Shown here: positions 45,764 through 55,936 of the stretch, piece after piece | How the letters are laid out: every line of letters begins with the position of its first letter | Numbering within the stretch: the first letter of the stretch is position 1 | Source: JAKAVN01 sp963734845 | GTDB lineage: Bacteria > Desulfobacterota > Binatia > Binatales > Binataceae | Direction: 5' to 3' | Assembly: GCA_963734845.1 (NCBI GenBank) | Contig: CAVTIS010000003.1 | Coordinates: forward strand, 310,001 to 374,000 | DNA: 64,000 nt | The notes under the pieces: generated by a model | Database searches by the model: none | What the model was told of the DNA's origin: nothing | The model's input: the letters and a program-made list of their open reading frames with translations, nothing else | Position numbers and translations under genes: made by a program

Positions 45764-47473
45764 CTAGGCCGCGAGGCGGCGGGCGCCGCGCCAGATCACC
45801 AGCGCGATAGCGGACGCCATCAGCACCACGACCGCTATGCCCTCGCGAATCTGCAGAAATGGCTGCAGCACGGCGAGCAGCAACAGCCCGGCACAGACCA
45901 TGATGGCGAGTTGCAGAATCTCCATCATCACGCTCCGTTCCCAGTCTTGCAGGGTGATGCCGCCCGTCACCGGTGCGCGATGATACGCGAGCCTCGCCGC
46001 CAGTTGGCGCGCCCCGAACAGCATCGCGGCCGTTCCGATCACCGCCACCGCCAGCGCTAGAAGGTCGGCAGCCGTAGCGGCGCGCGCCACTGCGATTCCG
46101 TGGGCGATTATGATTTTTTCGATCGGACGCTCCGCGATATCGATCGCGACCACCACCGCGGCCACGCAAAGTGCGCCCCCGAACAGGAAGAAGAGCGGCG
46201 CGGCCACACCGAGCCGGCCATCCGGAGCGGCACGGCCGGCGTTAACCCGCTCGACCCATCCGTCATAGACGCGCTGCAGGCGAGCCAGGGCATGCGGCGC
46301 GCGGCTTTCGATCATTGCGCCGACCGGTCCGCAGGCGCGAATCATGAAGGGCGTGGTGAAGGTGGTGATTGCCGAGACCGCGACCGCCACCGAGTAGAGG
46401 AATTTGTGGGCCGCGCCGGTCTCGATACCGACGCCCGCGATGATGAAGGAGAACTCGCCTATCTGGGCGAGGCTCAATCCGGTCTGCACGGCGAGCGGCG
46501 CCGGCGTTCCGGCTAACATCGCGCCCAAGGTGACGCCGACCATCTTGCCCACGATGAGGACCACCACGAGAAGCGCGAGCGCAGGCCAATGCGCCGCGAT
46601 GAGCTGCGGGTCGATCATCATGCCGACCGAGACGAAAAAGACCGCCGCGAAAACGTCGCGCAGCGGGCGGACCAGTTCTTCGAGGCGCTCGGCCACGCCC
46701 GACTCCGCCACCAGCGAGCCAGCCAGGAAGGCGCCTAGCGCGACCGAGTAGCCGGCGCGCTCGGCTTCCATCGCGAAGCCAAAGCAAATCCCGATACTGG
46801 CGACGACCAGCGTCTCGTCGCGGCCCATCCGTGCAACCATCCGCATCAGCGGCGGAATAACCAGGTATCCGCCACCGACCATCGCGAGCAGAAATAGACC
46901 CAGACGCAGACCCGTCCATTCCAGCGCTCCGGCATTGAGCGTCGCACCGGCGCCGAGCGGCGTCAGCACCGCCAGCATGATTACCGCGACCAGGTCTTCG
47001 CACAGCAGCACGCCCAGGGCGAGCTCGCGTAGGTCGGCGCCGACGCGTTGCTCGGCGAAGGCCTTCGCCACGATGGTGGTCGAGGAAATCGAAAGCAGCG
47101 CGCCGGTAAAAATGCTCTCGAGCTCGCTCCATCCGAGTGCCCGGCCGCAAACGTAGCCGAGCCAGAGCATCAGGCCCACCTGCACCGCCGTGATGAAAGC
47201 GGCGCGCGGACCCAACCGCAGCAGGCGGCGGATGCTGAACTCCAGGCCCAGCGCGAACATCAACAGAATCACGCCCAGCTCGGAGACTCCGTGCAGGCGT
47301 CCCGCGTCGACGAATATTCCGGGCGTGTAAGGCCCCACGAGCATCCCGGCGACGAGGTAACCGACGACAACCGGCTGGCGCAGCCCATGGAAGATGACCG
47401 TGGTGACCGCCGCGACGCATAGCACCAGCGCAAGGTCTTCGAGAAACGAGTTCGCATACAGGCTCGGGATCAT
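45764..47473 (-). CDS. CPA2-family cation/proton antiporter (KefB-like)
   Basis: A 569-residue protein from ATG 47473 (GTG 47476 also possible). Residues about 15-385 form the 12-helix Na+/H+ exchanger domain, with LRQPVVVGYLVAGMLVGP, GVILLMFALGLEFSIRRL and LALGVLLCEDLVAVIML typical of KefB/KefC. The C-terminal part has four more hydrophobic segments in place of the KTN/TrkA-N domain usual in KefB. Ion specificity is unknown. Confidence 0.85.
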   Translation of the reverse strand: MIPSLYANSFLEDLALVLCVAAVTTVIFHGLRQPVVVGYLVAGMLVGPYTPGIFVDAGRLHGVSELGVILLMFALGLEFSIRRLLRLGPRAAFITAVQVGLMLWLGYVCGRALGWSELESIFTGALLSISSTTIVAKAFAEQRVGADLRELALGVLLCEDLVAVIMLAVLTPLGAGATLNAGALEWTGLRLGLFLLAMVGGGYLVIPPLMRMVARMGRDETLVVASIGICFGFAMEAERAGYSVALGAFLAGSLVAESGVAERLEELVRPLRDVFAAVFFVSVGMMIDPQLIAAHWPALALLVVVLIVGKMVGVTLGAMLAGTPAPLAVQTGLSLAQIGEFSFIIAGVGIETGAAHKFLYSVAVAVSAITTFTTPFMIRACGPVGAMIESRAPHALARLQRVYDGWVERVNAGRAAPDGRLGVAAPLFFLFGGALCVAAVVVAIDIAERPIEKIIIAHGIAVARAATAADLLALAVAVIGTAAMLFGARQLAARLAYHRAPVTGGITLQDWERSVMMEILQLAIMVCAGLLLLAVLQPFLQIREGIAVVVLMASAIALVIWRGARRLAA

Positions 47474-47587
47474 CACCGCGTCATCTCCGGCATCGGTCTT
47501 TGTGCGCCCGCCGCGCAATCGGCAAAGCTGCGCGACGGACTTTGCATATGGTCTTCGCTCGCGGTGGCCGTCACAATAGGGAGACCC

Positions 47588-49567
47588 GTGAATTCAGAAA
47601 TAAAATATACCGGCGCGCTGGTCGAATATCTTGACCAGGGCGGGCTCCAGCCGGGATTGGTAGTGCGGGAGCAGGGCGACAAGCTGGTGATTCGCGACCA
47701 CGCGGGGCGCGAACGCACGATCACCCGCGAGCTGGTCATGATGCGTCACGGCTCCGTCCGCGAAGGCGAAGGCGACGGCGGTCCGGCCGCGCGTCTTGCG
47801 GCGCTGGAAGAGGAGAAGGCGCGTTTGCGCGCCGAGCTCGATCTCACGTTACTGTGGGAAGTCGTGCAGGAGCAGGGCCGGGCGTTCACCGCCGAAGACC
47901 TGGCCGAGCTTTTCTTCGGCCGCCGCTCGAGCGCGGGCGCGGCGGTGATGCTGGCGGCGCTGATCGCCGATCGCATCTATTTTGTCCGCCGCAATCGCGA
48001 ATTCATGGTGCGCAGCCCCGAGCAGGTCGAGCGGCTGCGCGTGCAGGAGAGCCGGATGCGGATGCGCAGCGAGGAGGGGCGCCGCACGCGCGATCTCCTG
48101 AGCGCAATCATCGCCAACGATCCCCGCACCAGCGCCACTCCCGCCTCATCTGAAGCCGCTCCGTTAATTGCCGAGTTGCAACGTTATCTCAAAAACCCCT
48201 CCACTCGCAGCCAGGAGCTGACCGTGATGCTCTCGCAGGCTGCGCCCGACGTCGATCCGGTCGAAGTGGCGTTCGAGGTTCTCGAGCGGCTGGGCGCAGC
48301 GCCGGTTACCCCTCGGTTCGCGGCGATCGGCGCCCTGGTGGCCGAGTTCGGCGAAGCGGCTGAGGCTGAAGCGGCCGCCGTCGTGCCGGTCGAACGCGAG
48401 CCAATTGACGGGCCGGTCGCGTTTACTATCGACGACGAAGAGACGCTGGAGGTTGACGACGCGCTCAGTTGCGAAGTTACAGCCGACGGCCAGCTGCGGG
48501 TCGGAATCCATATTGCGATGGTCGCGGATTTCGTCACGCGAGGCGGTCCGATGGACCGCGAGGCGGCTGCGCGCTCAACCACCGTGTATTTGCCCGAAAC
48601 GACGGTGCGGATGCTGCCGGATGAAATTTGCTGCCGGCGCGCAAGTCTGATCGCCGGAGAGCGGCGGCCGGTCATGAGCACGTCGGTGCTGCTGGAACAT
48701 GGCGAATTGCTGAGCAGCGCAATTAGCCCGCGCAATCTCATGATCGGCCGGCGGCTGAGCTACGCGCAGGCAGACCGCATCCTAGCCGGCGCGGAAGAGC
48801 CCGATTCCGAGGTAGCGATGGCGCTTGGACGGCTGCTTGAGGCGGCGCTCGAACTTCGCGAACGGCGCAAGCGAGCGGGCGCGATTCTGATCCAACGGCG
48901 CGAGCCGAAAGTGCGGGTGCATGGCGAGGAGGTCGAAATCGAAATTATCGACAACAACAATTCGCCGAGCCGCTTGCTGGTGGCGGAATTCATGGTGTTG
49001 AACAATTTCGTCGCGGCGAGCTACGCCGCCGAACATCGCATCCCGATCATTTACCGGGTACAGCCGTCGGCGGGCGACGCGGGGGTGGTGCGGGCGCGTC
49101 TGTCCGTGTATCCCGAGTTCCATGCCGGCGCAGGCTTGCAATGTTATGCGCAACTCAGCTCGCCCATCCGGCGCTATGCGGACCTGGTATTGCAACGCCA
49201 ACTGGTGAGCGCGCTTGCCGACTCGTCCGCGCCGCCCTACGACGCCGACGAGATCCTCGCGGTGCTGGCAAATACCGAGAATGCGGAGGCGGAGGCGAAG
49301 GAACTGGAGCGCCGCGCGCGGCGCTACTGGACGCTGCGCTACTTGCAGCGCCATGCCGTGGGCCGCGAACTGGCCGCAACGGTGACTCGCGACGGAGCGA
49401 GCGCCGAGCTCGACGACTATGCGGTGCGTGGGGCCTTGCGCGGCGCCTCGAACGTTTCGACGCAGACGCAGATACGGGTCCGGATTGCTCGGGTCGACCC
49501 GCTGCGCGGCTGGCTCTCGTTCGACTATCTCGCGACCACGCCAGGGGCCGTCGAGCGACTGTCCTAG
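47588..49567 (+). CDS. RNB-family exoribonuclease (RNase II/R-like)
   Basis: A 659-residue protein. GTG at 47588 follows AGGGAGA; a GTG 24 bases upstream is also in frame. An N-terminal domain of about 270 residues precedes the RNB catalytic domain: FTIDDEETLEVDDALSC holds the metal Asp set, then IHIAMVADFV, TTVYLPETTVRMLPDEICC and LSSPIRRYADLVLQRQL. It degrades RNA 3'-5'. A C-terminal S1 domain is not evident, and the N-terminal part differs from E. coli RNase R. Confidence 0.9.
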   Translation: MNSEIKYTGALVEYLDQGGLQPGLVVREQGDKLVIRDHAGRERTITRELVMMRHGSVREGEGDGGPAARLAALEEEKARLRAELDLTLLWEVVQEQGRAFTAEDLAELFFGRRSSAGAAVMLAALIADRIYFVRRNREFMVRSPEQVERLRVQESRMRMRSEEGRRTRDLLSAIIANDPRTSATPASSEAAPLIAELQRYLKNPSTRSQELTVMLSQAAPDVDPVEVAFEVLERLGAAPVTPRFAAIGALVAEFGEAAEAEAAAVVPVEREPIDGPVAFTIDDEETLEVDDALSCEVTADGQLRVGIHIAMVADFVTRGGPMDREAAARSTTVYLPETTVRMLPDEICCRRASLIAGERRPVMSTSVLLEHGELLSSAISPRNLMIGRRLSYAQADRILAGAEEPDSEVAMALGRLLEAALELRERRKRAGAILIQRREPKVRVHGEEVEIEIIDNNNSPSRLLVAEFMVLNNFVAASYAAEHRIPIIYRVQPSAGDAGVVRARLSVYPEFHAGAGLQCYAQLSSPIRRYADLVLQRQLVSALADSSAPPYDADEILAVLANTENAEAEAKELERRARRYWTLRYLQRHAVGRELAATVTRDGASAELDDYAVRGALRGASNVSTQTQIRVRIARVDPLRGWLSFDYLATTPGAVERLS

Positions 49568-49784
49568 GATTTCCCTCGAGTTCCCATGAAAATTCCGGGA
49601 AGCTTGGGCTGGGGAATTAGGCCGGAAGTTCAGTTCCGCGGAAGGTAGCTTCAGCGGAAGATCAGCTTCAGGATATTCGCCGGACCGCCTCCAACTCCGG
49701 CGCGCGGAGCTTCACCGCTCCCCGGCGGTCCAATCGATGTCGGAGAAGGGCCGCGCCGCCTGCGACCCAGCTCCCGAGTCGGTC

Positions 49785-49979
49785 TCAGCCCTTGAAGTTG
49801 TCCTGCTGTAGCCGCCAACGATCGATCGATTCGATGTTGAAGCGCCAGTCGCTGCCCACCTTGAAGGCCGGCAGACCGCCGCGCTTGAGCTGACGGTACA
49901 CCGTCGACGGATGCACTTTAAGGTAGTCCGACAGTTCCTTGACTGTCATAACCCTGCTGCTTTCCAGTTTCATCGCCAT
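49785..49979 (-). CDS. Excisionase-type helix-turn-helix protein
   Basis: A 64-residue MerR/excisionase-fold protein: MTVKELSDYLKVHPSTVYRQ, LKRGGLPAFKVGSDWRFN, SIDRWRLQQ. The length equals a single DNA-binding domain. It stands alone in core sequence with no integrase nearby, so it may be a regulator rather than a phage Xis. Confidence 0.8.
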   Translation of the reverse strand: MAMKLESSRVMTVKELSDYLKVHPSTVYRQLKRGGLPAFKVGSDWRFNIESIDRWRLQQDNFKG

Positions 49980-50399
49980 GTTAATCTCTCCCCTTATGCC
50001 TCGCTATTACTTCCCAACCGGCCCTGCTGCTACGCCCGGCCACCACGGCATAAAGCAAGGCGTGTGCCGTAAGCCCTAGAAAGGGGAATCGTGCCTAATA
50101 AGATGAAAATGGGGGCGAACTTAACGAATAAAGCGTCAACAAATTGCCGACTGGTACGAAAATGCCGGTCAAGCTTTCGCCGCAACGATGCAAGATTGAC
50201 CACAGCTTGTTTCAACCATGCAATACCTACCGCCTTCCTCCAGTTTGCTCGTCGCAGATCGTTCTTCTCGATCTGGCACCAATTTAGCCGGCATGGCGAA
50301 CCACGTTCTCAAGCGTGGCTCTCCAAATCGTCCTGTTCTCTTTATCTATGCTATTGCATGCTATTTTATCCTGTTTCAATCGTTCCTCTGATTCTTGCT
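49980..50399. other. Relatively AT-rich intergenic stretch, no gene seen
   Basis: About 420 bp with clearly lower GC than the flanks, including the near-repeat ATGCTATTGCATGCTATTTT around 50350. It lies upstream of the excisionase-like gene and probably carries its promoter. No coding frame is convincing. Confidence 0.5.
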
Positions 50400-51242
50400 C
50401 TAGTCTCTGCCAATCAATCCGCGTTCGCACTCGCCGACGAATTTGATCACTCCGGCGCCGTCGTTCTGACGATGCAGCAGGATTAGGCGATGCACCCCCG
50501 CGTCGGCGAAGCGGCGCGCTTCGTCTCGATCGATGCGCCGGCTCGGGGTCACGCTAATCTCCAGTTCGTCGAAGGGCCGTCCGGCTTCTTTGCAAGCGGC
50601 TTTGAGTCCCTCGACGTGGCGCATCGTGGTCTCGAGGTCGAGCGCAAAGCCGTACCATCCCTTGGCCAGGCGCGCGGCGCGCGAGAACGCCTCCTTGGTA
50701 TGTCCGCCGAAGACGATTTCCGGATGAGGTTTCTGCACCGGACGCGGCATCGCGTTGACGCCGCCGAAGGAGACGAAGTGGCCACGGAATTCCGGCTTGT
50801 CCATCGTCCACAGTGCGATCATCGCGCGCAGGAATTCCTCGCTGCGCGGCCCCTTGTGATCGAAAGGCGCGCCGATCGCTTCGAACTCGGGTTTGAGATA
50901 GCCGACCCCGATGCCGAAGATCAGGCGGCCGCCGGCGAGCACGTCGGTCGAGGCAAGTTCCTTCGCGAGCACCACCGGGTTGCGCTGCGGCAGGATGATG
51001 ATCCCGGTACCGAGCCGGATGGTCTTGGTGTGCGCGGCAACGAACGTCAAGGCGATCAGCGAATCGATAAATGGAGTTTCGGGCGCCGCTGGCGAAGGTG
51101 GGGCCTGCGGGTCCGGCAGCACAATATGCTCGCCGGTCCAGAGGCTTTCGAACCCGGCCACCTCGGCTGCGCGCGCGACTTCGCTGGCCGTCCGCGGATC
51201 CGCACACGGCCCATAGTTGATTCCGAACAGCGCTATCTTCAT
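50400..51242 (-). CDS. LLM-class F420-dependent oxidoreductase
   Basis: A 280-residue bacterial-luciferase-fold protein starting MKIALFGINYGPCADPRTAS at ATG 51242. Family blocks are ESLWTGEHIVLPD, IRLGTGIIILPQRNPVVLAK, GRLIFGIGVGYLKPEFEA and PEIVFGGHTKEAFSRAARLA. This subgroup (TIGR03619-like) is usually F420-linked, in line with the cofC gene at 61.3 kb. An in-frame extension to 51422 has no conserved residues. Substrate unknown. Confidence 0.85.
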   Translation of the reverse strand: MKIALFGINYGPCADPRTASEVARAAEVAGFESLWTGEHIVLPDPQAPPSPAAPETPFIDSLIALTFVAAHTKTIRLGTGIIILPQRNPVVLAKELASTDVLAGGRLIFGIGVGYLKPEFEAIGAPFDHKGPRSEEFLRAMIALWTMDKPEFRGHFVSFGGVNAMPRPVQKPHPEIVFGGHTKEAFSRAARLAKGWYGFALDLETTMRHVEGLKAACKEAGRPFDELEISVTPSRRIDRDEARRFADAGVHRLILLHRQNDGAGVIKFVGECERGLIGRD

Positions 51243-51357
51243 GTTAGGCAGAACTAACACGAAGCGGTGAGCACGGGAACCCGGCACTGAGGCCGCCATC
51301 AACTCACGACGCGCGGCCGATGCGGGTTCATCGGTGCGAGAGGGAACGCGACCATAT

Positions 51358-51897
51358 ATGAGATGTCCGCAATGTGGATCTGACTCGGCCCCCGACGCGC
51401 AATTCTGCGCGCGATGCGGCACGCGCCTTCTTCAGCCGAAACCGGCGGATAAGCGCGAATACGCGCTGATGCGGGTGAATCCGGCGTGGTGGCATTTCAT
51501 CGGGGCGATTCTTTTCTTCTGCATCCTTATCGTGGCGGGGTTCATTCTCCAGCTTAACTCCACCAACCTTCGGCATCTCGGGTTGCCGCTGCTGGGGCTC
51601 GGCGCGATCGGGCTGCTCTCGACCGCGCTCCGGCGTCACTTCATCTCGTGGAGTCTTACCTCGGAGCGGGTGATCGAAAACAAGGGCATCCTCGCGCGGC
51701 ATCGGCGCGAGATGGAACTGGCCGACGTTCGCTCGGTGGATGTCGAGCGGCGATTCATGCAGCGCGCGATGGGCCTCGGAGACATCGTGATCGCGTCGGC
51801 CGCCAGCGCCGATTACGCGATCAAGCTTTACGACGTGCCCGATCCCGAAGGCGTGGCGGAGACGCTGCGCCGTGCGCGGCTGAAGCGCCTGGCCTAA
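51358..51897 (+). CDS. Zinc-ribbon / PH-like membrane protein
   Basis: A 179-residue protein starting MRCPQCGSDSAPDAQFCARC, a zinc ribbon. Two membrane spans follow (WHFIGAILFFCILIVAGFIL, LGLPLLGLGAIGLLSTAL), then a bacterial PH (DUF304/YdbT-like) domain: WSLTSERVIENKGIL, ELADVRSVDVERRFMQR, GLGDIVIAS. Function unknown. ATG at 51358 is preferred to the one at 51334 because it begins at the ribbon. Confidence 0.75.
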   Translation: MRCPQCGSDSAPDAQFCARCGTRLLQPKPADKREYALMRVNPAWWHFIGAILFFCILIVAGFILQLNSTNLRHLGLPLLGLGAIGLLSTALRRHFISWSLTSERVIENKGILARHRREMELADVRSVDVERRFMQRAMGLGDIVIASAASADYAIKLYDVPDPEGVAETLRRARLKRLA

Positions 51898-52058
51898 TTT
51901 CGAGCGCGCGAAGCGAATCGACGGAGCGCGGAATACGCCTTGATGGAAAAATCGTCGAAATCGGATGCGCAAAGTTTGACCTCAATTGAATGCGCGCCGA
52001 TAATCGGCTCATCAGCGCACGCACGATGCGCGCGCAACGGGGCAGGGGGAGCGGCGCG

Positions 52059-52703
52059 ATGACCAGGCATCCGGATCTCCGCTACGAGCGCAAGCTCTGG
52101 CGTAGCGGCATCGAGGCGGTGGCGGGCGTAGACGAGGCCGGGGTGGGCCCGATGGCAGGGCCGGTGGTCGCGGCCGCGGTCATTTTCGCACCCGAGACTT
52201 TCATCAAGGGCGTTCATGACTCCAAGCAGCTCGCGCCCGAGCGGCGCGAGGAACTGTACGTCCTGATAACCGCGCGCGCGCTGGTATGGGGAGTCGGCGT
52301 GGCCGAGCCGATCGAAATCGATCGGCTCAACATCTATTGGGCAACGCGCGAGGCGAGCCTCCGGGCGCTCGCCGGCCTGGGACGCGCTCCCGGCCACGTG
52401 CTGGTCGACGGACGCGGAATCGCGGCGCTCGAGCATCCGCAGACCCCGATCGTCGGCGGCGACCGCAAGAGCTTCTGTATCGCGGCTGCCTCGATCCTGG
52501 CCAAGGTGACGCGCGACCGCATGATGTGCGAGTACGACGCGCGTTTTCCGGGCTACGGCTTCGCGCAGCACAAGGGCTATTGCACGCCCGAGCATTTCGC
52601 GGCGCTGCGCGCGCTCGGACCGTCGCCGATCCATCGGCGCTCCTTCGCGCCGGTCTTCGACGCCTCACAGCTCGTGCTCCCGATCGGTGATTTACCATCC
52701 TGA
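52059..52703 (+). CDS. rnhB: Ribonuclease HII
   Basis: A 214-residue protein. GVDEAGVGPMAGPVVAAAV contains the metal-binding Asp25 and Glu26; other family blocks are HDSKQLAPERREEL, VLVDGRGIAALEH and AASILAKVTRDRMM. It removes RNA from RNA-DNA hybrids and misinserted ribonucleotides. ATG at 52059 follows AGGGGGAG. Met replaces the usual Leu/Arg after GVGP. Confidence 0.94.
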   Translation: MTRHPDLRYERKLWRSGIEAVAGVDEAGVGPMAGPVVAAAVIFAPETFIKGVHDSKQLAPERREELYVLITARALVWGVGVAEPIEIDRLNIYWATREASLRALAGLGRAPGHVLVDGRGIAALEHPQTPIVGGDRKSFCIAAASILAKVTRDRMMCEYDARFPGYGFAQHKGYCTPEHFAALRALGPSPIHRRSFAPVFDASQLVLPIGDLPS

Positions 52704-52823
52704 GCGCCTTGAGTTAGAGTCTGGAGTTGAACGATTCCGGCGTCCGGCGTCGTTGATGACGGCGGCGACTCGCCGGCCGCTTGCCTGTTTCATGGTTTCA
52801 TCTCATCCGGGGGTTTAACGAGC

Positions 52824-54236
52824 TTGGCAAATTCACGATACGACTTGGCGGTAATCGGTTCCGGCCCGGGCGGCTATGTCGCGGCGATCCGCGCGAGCCA
52901 GCTCAAGATGCGAGTCGCGGTGGTCGAGCGCGAGGAGGTGGGCGGCGTCTGCCTGAACTGGGGATGCATCCCGTCCAAGGCGCTGCTGAATTCGGCTGAA
53001 ACGATCGAATTGATTCGCGGCGCCGCCAAGGAGCACGGAATAGAGGTCGGTGAAGTGAAGGTCGATTTCACTCGCGTCATCAAGCGCAGCCGCGACGCGG
53101 CCGACAAGCTCTCCAAGGGCGTGCGTTTCCTGTTGCGCAAGAACAAGATCGATCTGTTCGAGGCCAGTGCGACGATCGCGGGACCCAATAGTGTGGCGCT
53201 CGCGCCGGCCGCCGGCAAACCGCCGCCGGCCGCGCCGGCGATCGAAGCCGAGCGCATCCTGGTCGCCTCCGGCTCGGGCGAGCGGCTGTTCGGCGGGATG
53301 AAGATTGGCGACGGCGTGATGAGCAGCCGCGAAGCGCTGCTGAACGACCATCTGCCAGAAAGCGTCGCCGTTATCGGCGCGGGCGCTGTGGGATTGGAGT
53401 TCGCGTATTTCTACCAGGCTTTCGGCGCCAAGGTGACGGTGATCGAGCTGGAAAAACAGATGCTGCCGGGGTTCGACGCCGAAATCGCCGAGGAGCTGCG
53501 CCGGGCGTTCGTCAAGCGCGGAGTCACGGTGATGCTCGGGCACGGATACAAATCGATGGAGCGCAAGGGCGGGCGCTGGACAGTCACGCTGGACGCCGGG
53601 GGCGCCGCGAAAACCGTGGAAGCCGAAGCCGTGCTGGTCGCGGTCGGGCGCAATCCGCTAAGCCCGAACCTGGGACTGGAAAAGGTCGGGGTCGAACTGG
53701 AGCGCGGCGGCTTCATCAAGGTTGACGACTCGTTCCGCACGTCATGCCCGAGCGTCTACGCGATCGGCGACGTGATTCGTCCACCGCTGCTGGCACACAA
53801 GGCCTCGGCCGAAGGCATCGCCGCGGTCGAGATCATGGCGGGGGTGCGCGAGCCCGGCTTCGACCTGATGTCGATCGCCGGATGCATCTATTGCGAACCC
53901 GAAGTCGCCACGGTCGGGCTGACCGAAGCGCAGGCGCGCGAGCGCGGGATCGAGGTCAAGGTCGGCAAGTTCCCGTTTCGCGCGATCGGCAAGTCGGTCG
54001 CGGTCAACCAGACCGAAGGCTTCGTCAAGATAGTCGCGAGCAAGGAATACAGCGAGGTGCTTGGCGCGCAAATCATCGGGCATCATGCAACGGACCTGAT
54101 TTCCGAGATCGTGCTGGGCCGGACGCTGGAGACGACCACGGCCGAGATCGGCAAGACCCCGCATCCGCATCCCACGCTGTCCGAGGCGATCATGGAGGCG
54201 GCGCTGGCCGCCGAGGGCGAGGCGATCCATATTTAG
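52824..54236 (+). CDS. lpdA: Dihydrolipoyl dehydrogenase
   Basis: A 470-residue flavoprotein from TTG 52824. The FAD motif is VIGSGPGGYVAAI, the redox disulphide GVCLNWGCIPSK (Cys43, Cys48), the NAD motif VIGAGAVGLEFA, FAD-binding VYAIGDVIR, and the C-terminal catalytic pair lies in HPHPTLSEAIMEAA. It reoxidises lipoyl groups of the 2-oxoacid dehydrogenase and glycine cleavage complexes. lipB and lipA lie downstream on the same strand, though no E1 or E2 gene does. Confidence 0.94.
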   Translation: MANSRYDLAVIGSGPGGYVAAIRASQLKMRVAVVEREEVGGVCLNWGCIPSKALLNSAETIELIRGAAKEHGIEVGEVKVDFTRVIKRSRDAADKLSKGVRFLLRKNKIDLFEASATIAGPNSVALAPAAGKPPPAAPAIEAERILVASGSGERLFGGMKIGDGVMSSREALLNDHLPESVAVIGAGAVGLEFAYFYQAFGAKVTVIELEKQMLPGFDAEIAEELRRAFVKRGVTVMLGHGYKSMERKGGRWTVTLDAGGAAKTVEAEAVLVAVGRNPLSPNLGLEKVGVELERGGFIKVDDSFRTSCPSVYAIGDVIRPPLLAHKASAEGIAAVEIMAGVREPGFDLMSIAGCIYCEPEVATVGLTEAQARERGIEVKVGKFPFRAIGKSVAVNQTEGFVKIVASKEYSEVLGAQIIGHHATDLISEIVLGRTLETTTAEIGKTPHPHPTLSEAIMEAALAAEGEAIHI

Positions 54237-54338
54237 CGGCATGCCGGCCTCGAAGATGTGGTGCTAGAATCAGCCACATGAGATGGGCCAGCCTCTGCGA
54301 CCTCTGCTGCCGTCGCTACTGAGCGGGCCCACATCAGA

Positions 54339-55049
54339 ATGGAAACCCGCGGGACACTTGGGATTGCACGGCTGGGAACCGTCGACTACGACTCCGCCCT
54401 CGCCCTGCAGGACGCGCTGGTCGAGGCTCGTCGCGACGACCTGATCGGCGACACACTGCTCCTGCTGGAGCATCCGCACGTCTTCACTCTGGGCCGCGGC
54501 GCCGACGCTCGCCATCTGTTAGAAGCGCGGGCCGGAGTCCCGGTGTTTCGCGTTTCGCGGGGCGGACAAGTCACCTATCATGGCCCGGGACAGCTCATCG
54601 GCTATCCGATCCTGAAACTTCAGGGGCGCGACCGCGACATCCATCTGTATTTGCGCCGTCTGGAACAGACGATGATTGACGCGCTGGCGAAACTGGGGAT
54701 CGCCGCGCGCCGGCGCGAGAGACTCACGGGCGTGTGGGTGAGTGAGCGCAAAATCGGCTCGATTGGCGTCGGGATGCGGCGCTGGATAACCCTGCACGGC
54801 TTCGCGCTCAACGTATGCTCCGACCTCGATTACTTCGGCGCGATGGTGCCGTGCGGAATCGCGGGAGTCGAGATGACGTCGGTCGAACGTGAAATCGGGC
54901 TAGGGGACGTCGACGCTGCCGCAGGCGCGATAGCGCAATCTTTTGCTGCGGTGTTCGGCTTCGAGCGTACCGCTATCGTCGACGCCGCGGCGTTGTGGGC
55001 GCGCGTTGACCCGCTCGCCGCCGCCTGCGAAGCTCAGGTTCGTATATGA
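54339..55049 (+). CDS. lipB: Octanoyl-[ACP]:protein transferase LipB
   Basis: A 236-residue protein with the LipB blocks RGGQVTYHGPGQLIGYPIL, KIGSIGVGMRRWITLHGFAL (catalytic Lys) and MVPCGIAGVEMTS (catalytic Cys). It moves octanoate from ACP to lipoyl domains. Its TGA overlaps the lipA ATG (55046-55049), so the two are coupled. Confidence 0.95.
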   Translation: METRGTLGIARLGTVDYDSALALQDALVEARRDDLIGDTLLLLEHPHVFTLGRGADARHLLEARAGVPVFRVSRGGQVTYHGPGQLIGYPILKLQGRDRDIHLYLRRLEQTMIDALAKLGIAARRRERLTGVWVSERKIGSIGVGMRRWITLHGFALNVCSDLDYFGAMVPCGIAGVEMTSVEREIGLGDVDAAAGAIAQSFAAVFGFERTAIVDAAALWARVDPLAAACEAQVRI

Positions 55050-55936
55050 CCACCGAGCGCAGGCATCCGGACTGGATCAAGGTGCGAGCGCCGACCTCGC
55101 CCGAGTACTTCCGCACCAAGGCGCTGCTGGCTGAATTGCGGCTGCATACGGTCTGCCAGGAGGCGTGCTGTCCGAATATCGGCGAGTGCTTCTCGCACCG
55201 CACGGCGACCTTTATGCTGATGGGCGATGTGTGCACGCGCAACTGTCCCTATTGCGCGGTGGCTCACGGCAAGGTGCGTCCGCTCGATCCCGACGAGCCG
55301 CGGCGTATCGGCGAAGCGGTCGCCCGCCTGGGCCTGGACCACGTGGTCGTCACGTCGGTCGACCGCGACGATCTGGATGACGGCGGCGCTTCTCACTTCG
55401 CCGCGACCGCTGTCGCCATCCGGCGGCTTCGGCCGGCGACCCGGATCGAAGTGCTGGTGCCCGACTTCAAAGGATCGTACCCGGCGGTCGAAACCGTGCT
55501 CGAGGCACCGGTCGCGATCTTCAATCACAATATCGAGACTGTGCCGAGCCTCTACCGCAAAGCGCGGCCCGGCGGAAACTATCATCGCTCGCTCGACGTG
55601 CTCGCGCATGCCAAAGATTTCGGCAAAACCGTCGGCAAGAGCTCCGGTAAAATGCGCGAACAGGCGCTCATGACCAAGGCCGGAGTCATGCTCGGCCTGG
55701 GCGAAGAGACGGCCGAAGTCGAAAGCGTGCTGCGCGACCTGCGCGCGGCCGGATGCGACATCCTGACGCTCGGCCAGTACCTGCGCCCCTCGCGCGACCA
55801 TCTGCCGGTCGAGCGCTATCTGACGCCGGCCGAATTCGCGGAGCTTAAGTCGACTGCCATGGCAATGGGGTTTCGCCATGTCGAGTCCGGCCCCCTCGTC
55901 CGCAGCTCATACCATGCGTGGGAACACGTGGATTAG
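55046..55936 (+). CDS. lipA: Lipoyl synthase
   Basis: A 296-residue radical-SAM enzyme. The auxiliary cluster cysteines are Cys37, Cys42 and Cys48 (TVCQEACCPNIGEC); the radical-SAM site is CTRNCPYC (Cys63, Cys67, Cys70); the C-terminal serine ligand lies in VRSSYHA. It inserts two sulphurs into octanoylated proteins made by LipB. Length and motifs are complete. Confidence 0.96.
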   Translation: MTTERRHPDWIKVRAPTSPEYFRTKALLAELRLHTVCQEACCPNIGECFSHRTATFMLMGDVCTRNCPYCAVAHGKVRPLDPDEPRRIGEAVARLGLDHVVVTSVDRDDLDDGGASHFAATAVAIRRLRPATRIEVLVPDFKGSYPAVETVLEAPVAIFNHNIETVPSLYRKARPGGNYHRSLDVLAHAKDFGKTVGKSSGKMREQALMTKAGVMLGLGEETAEVESVLRDLRAAGCDILTLGQYLRPSRDHLPVERYLTPAEFAELKSTAMAMGFRHVESGPLVRSSYHAWEHVD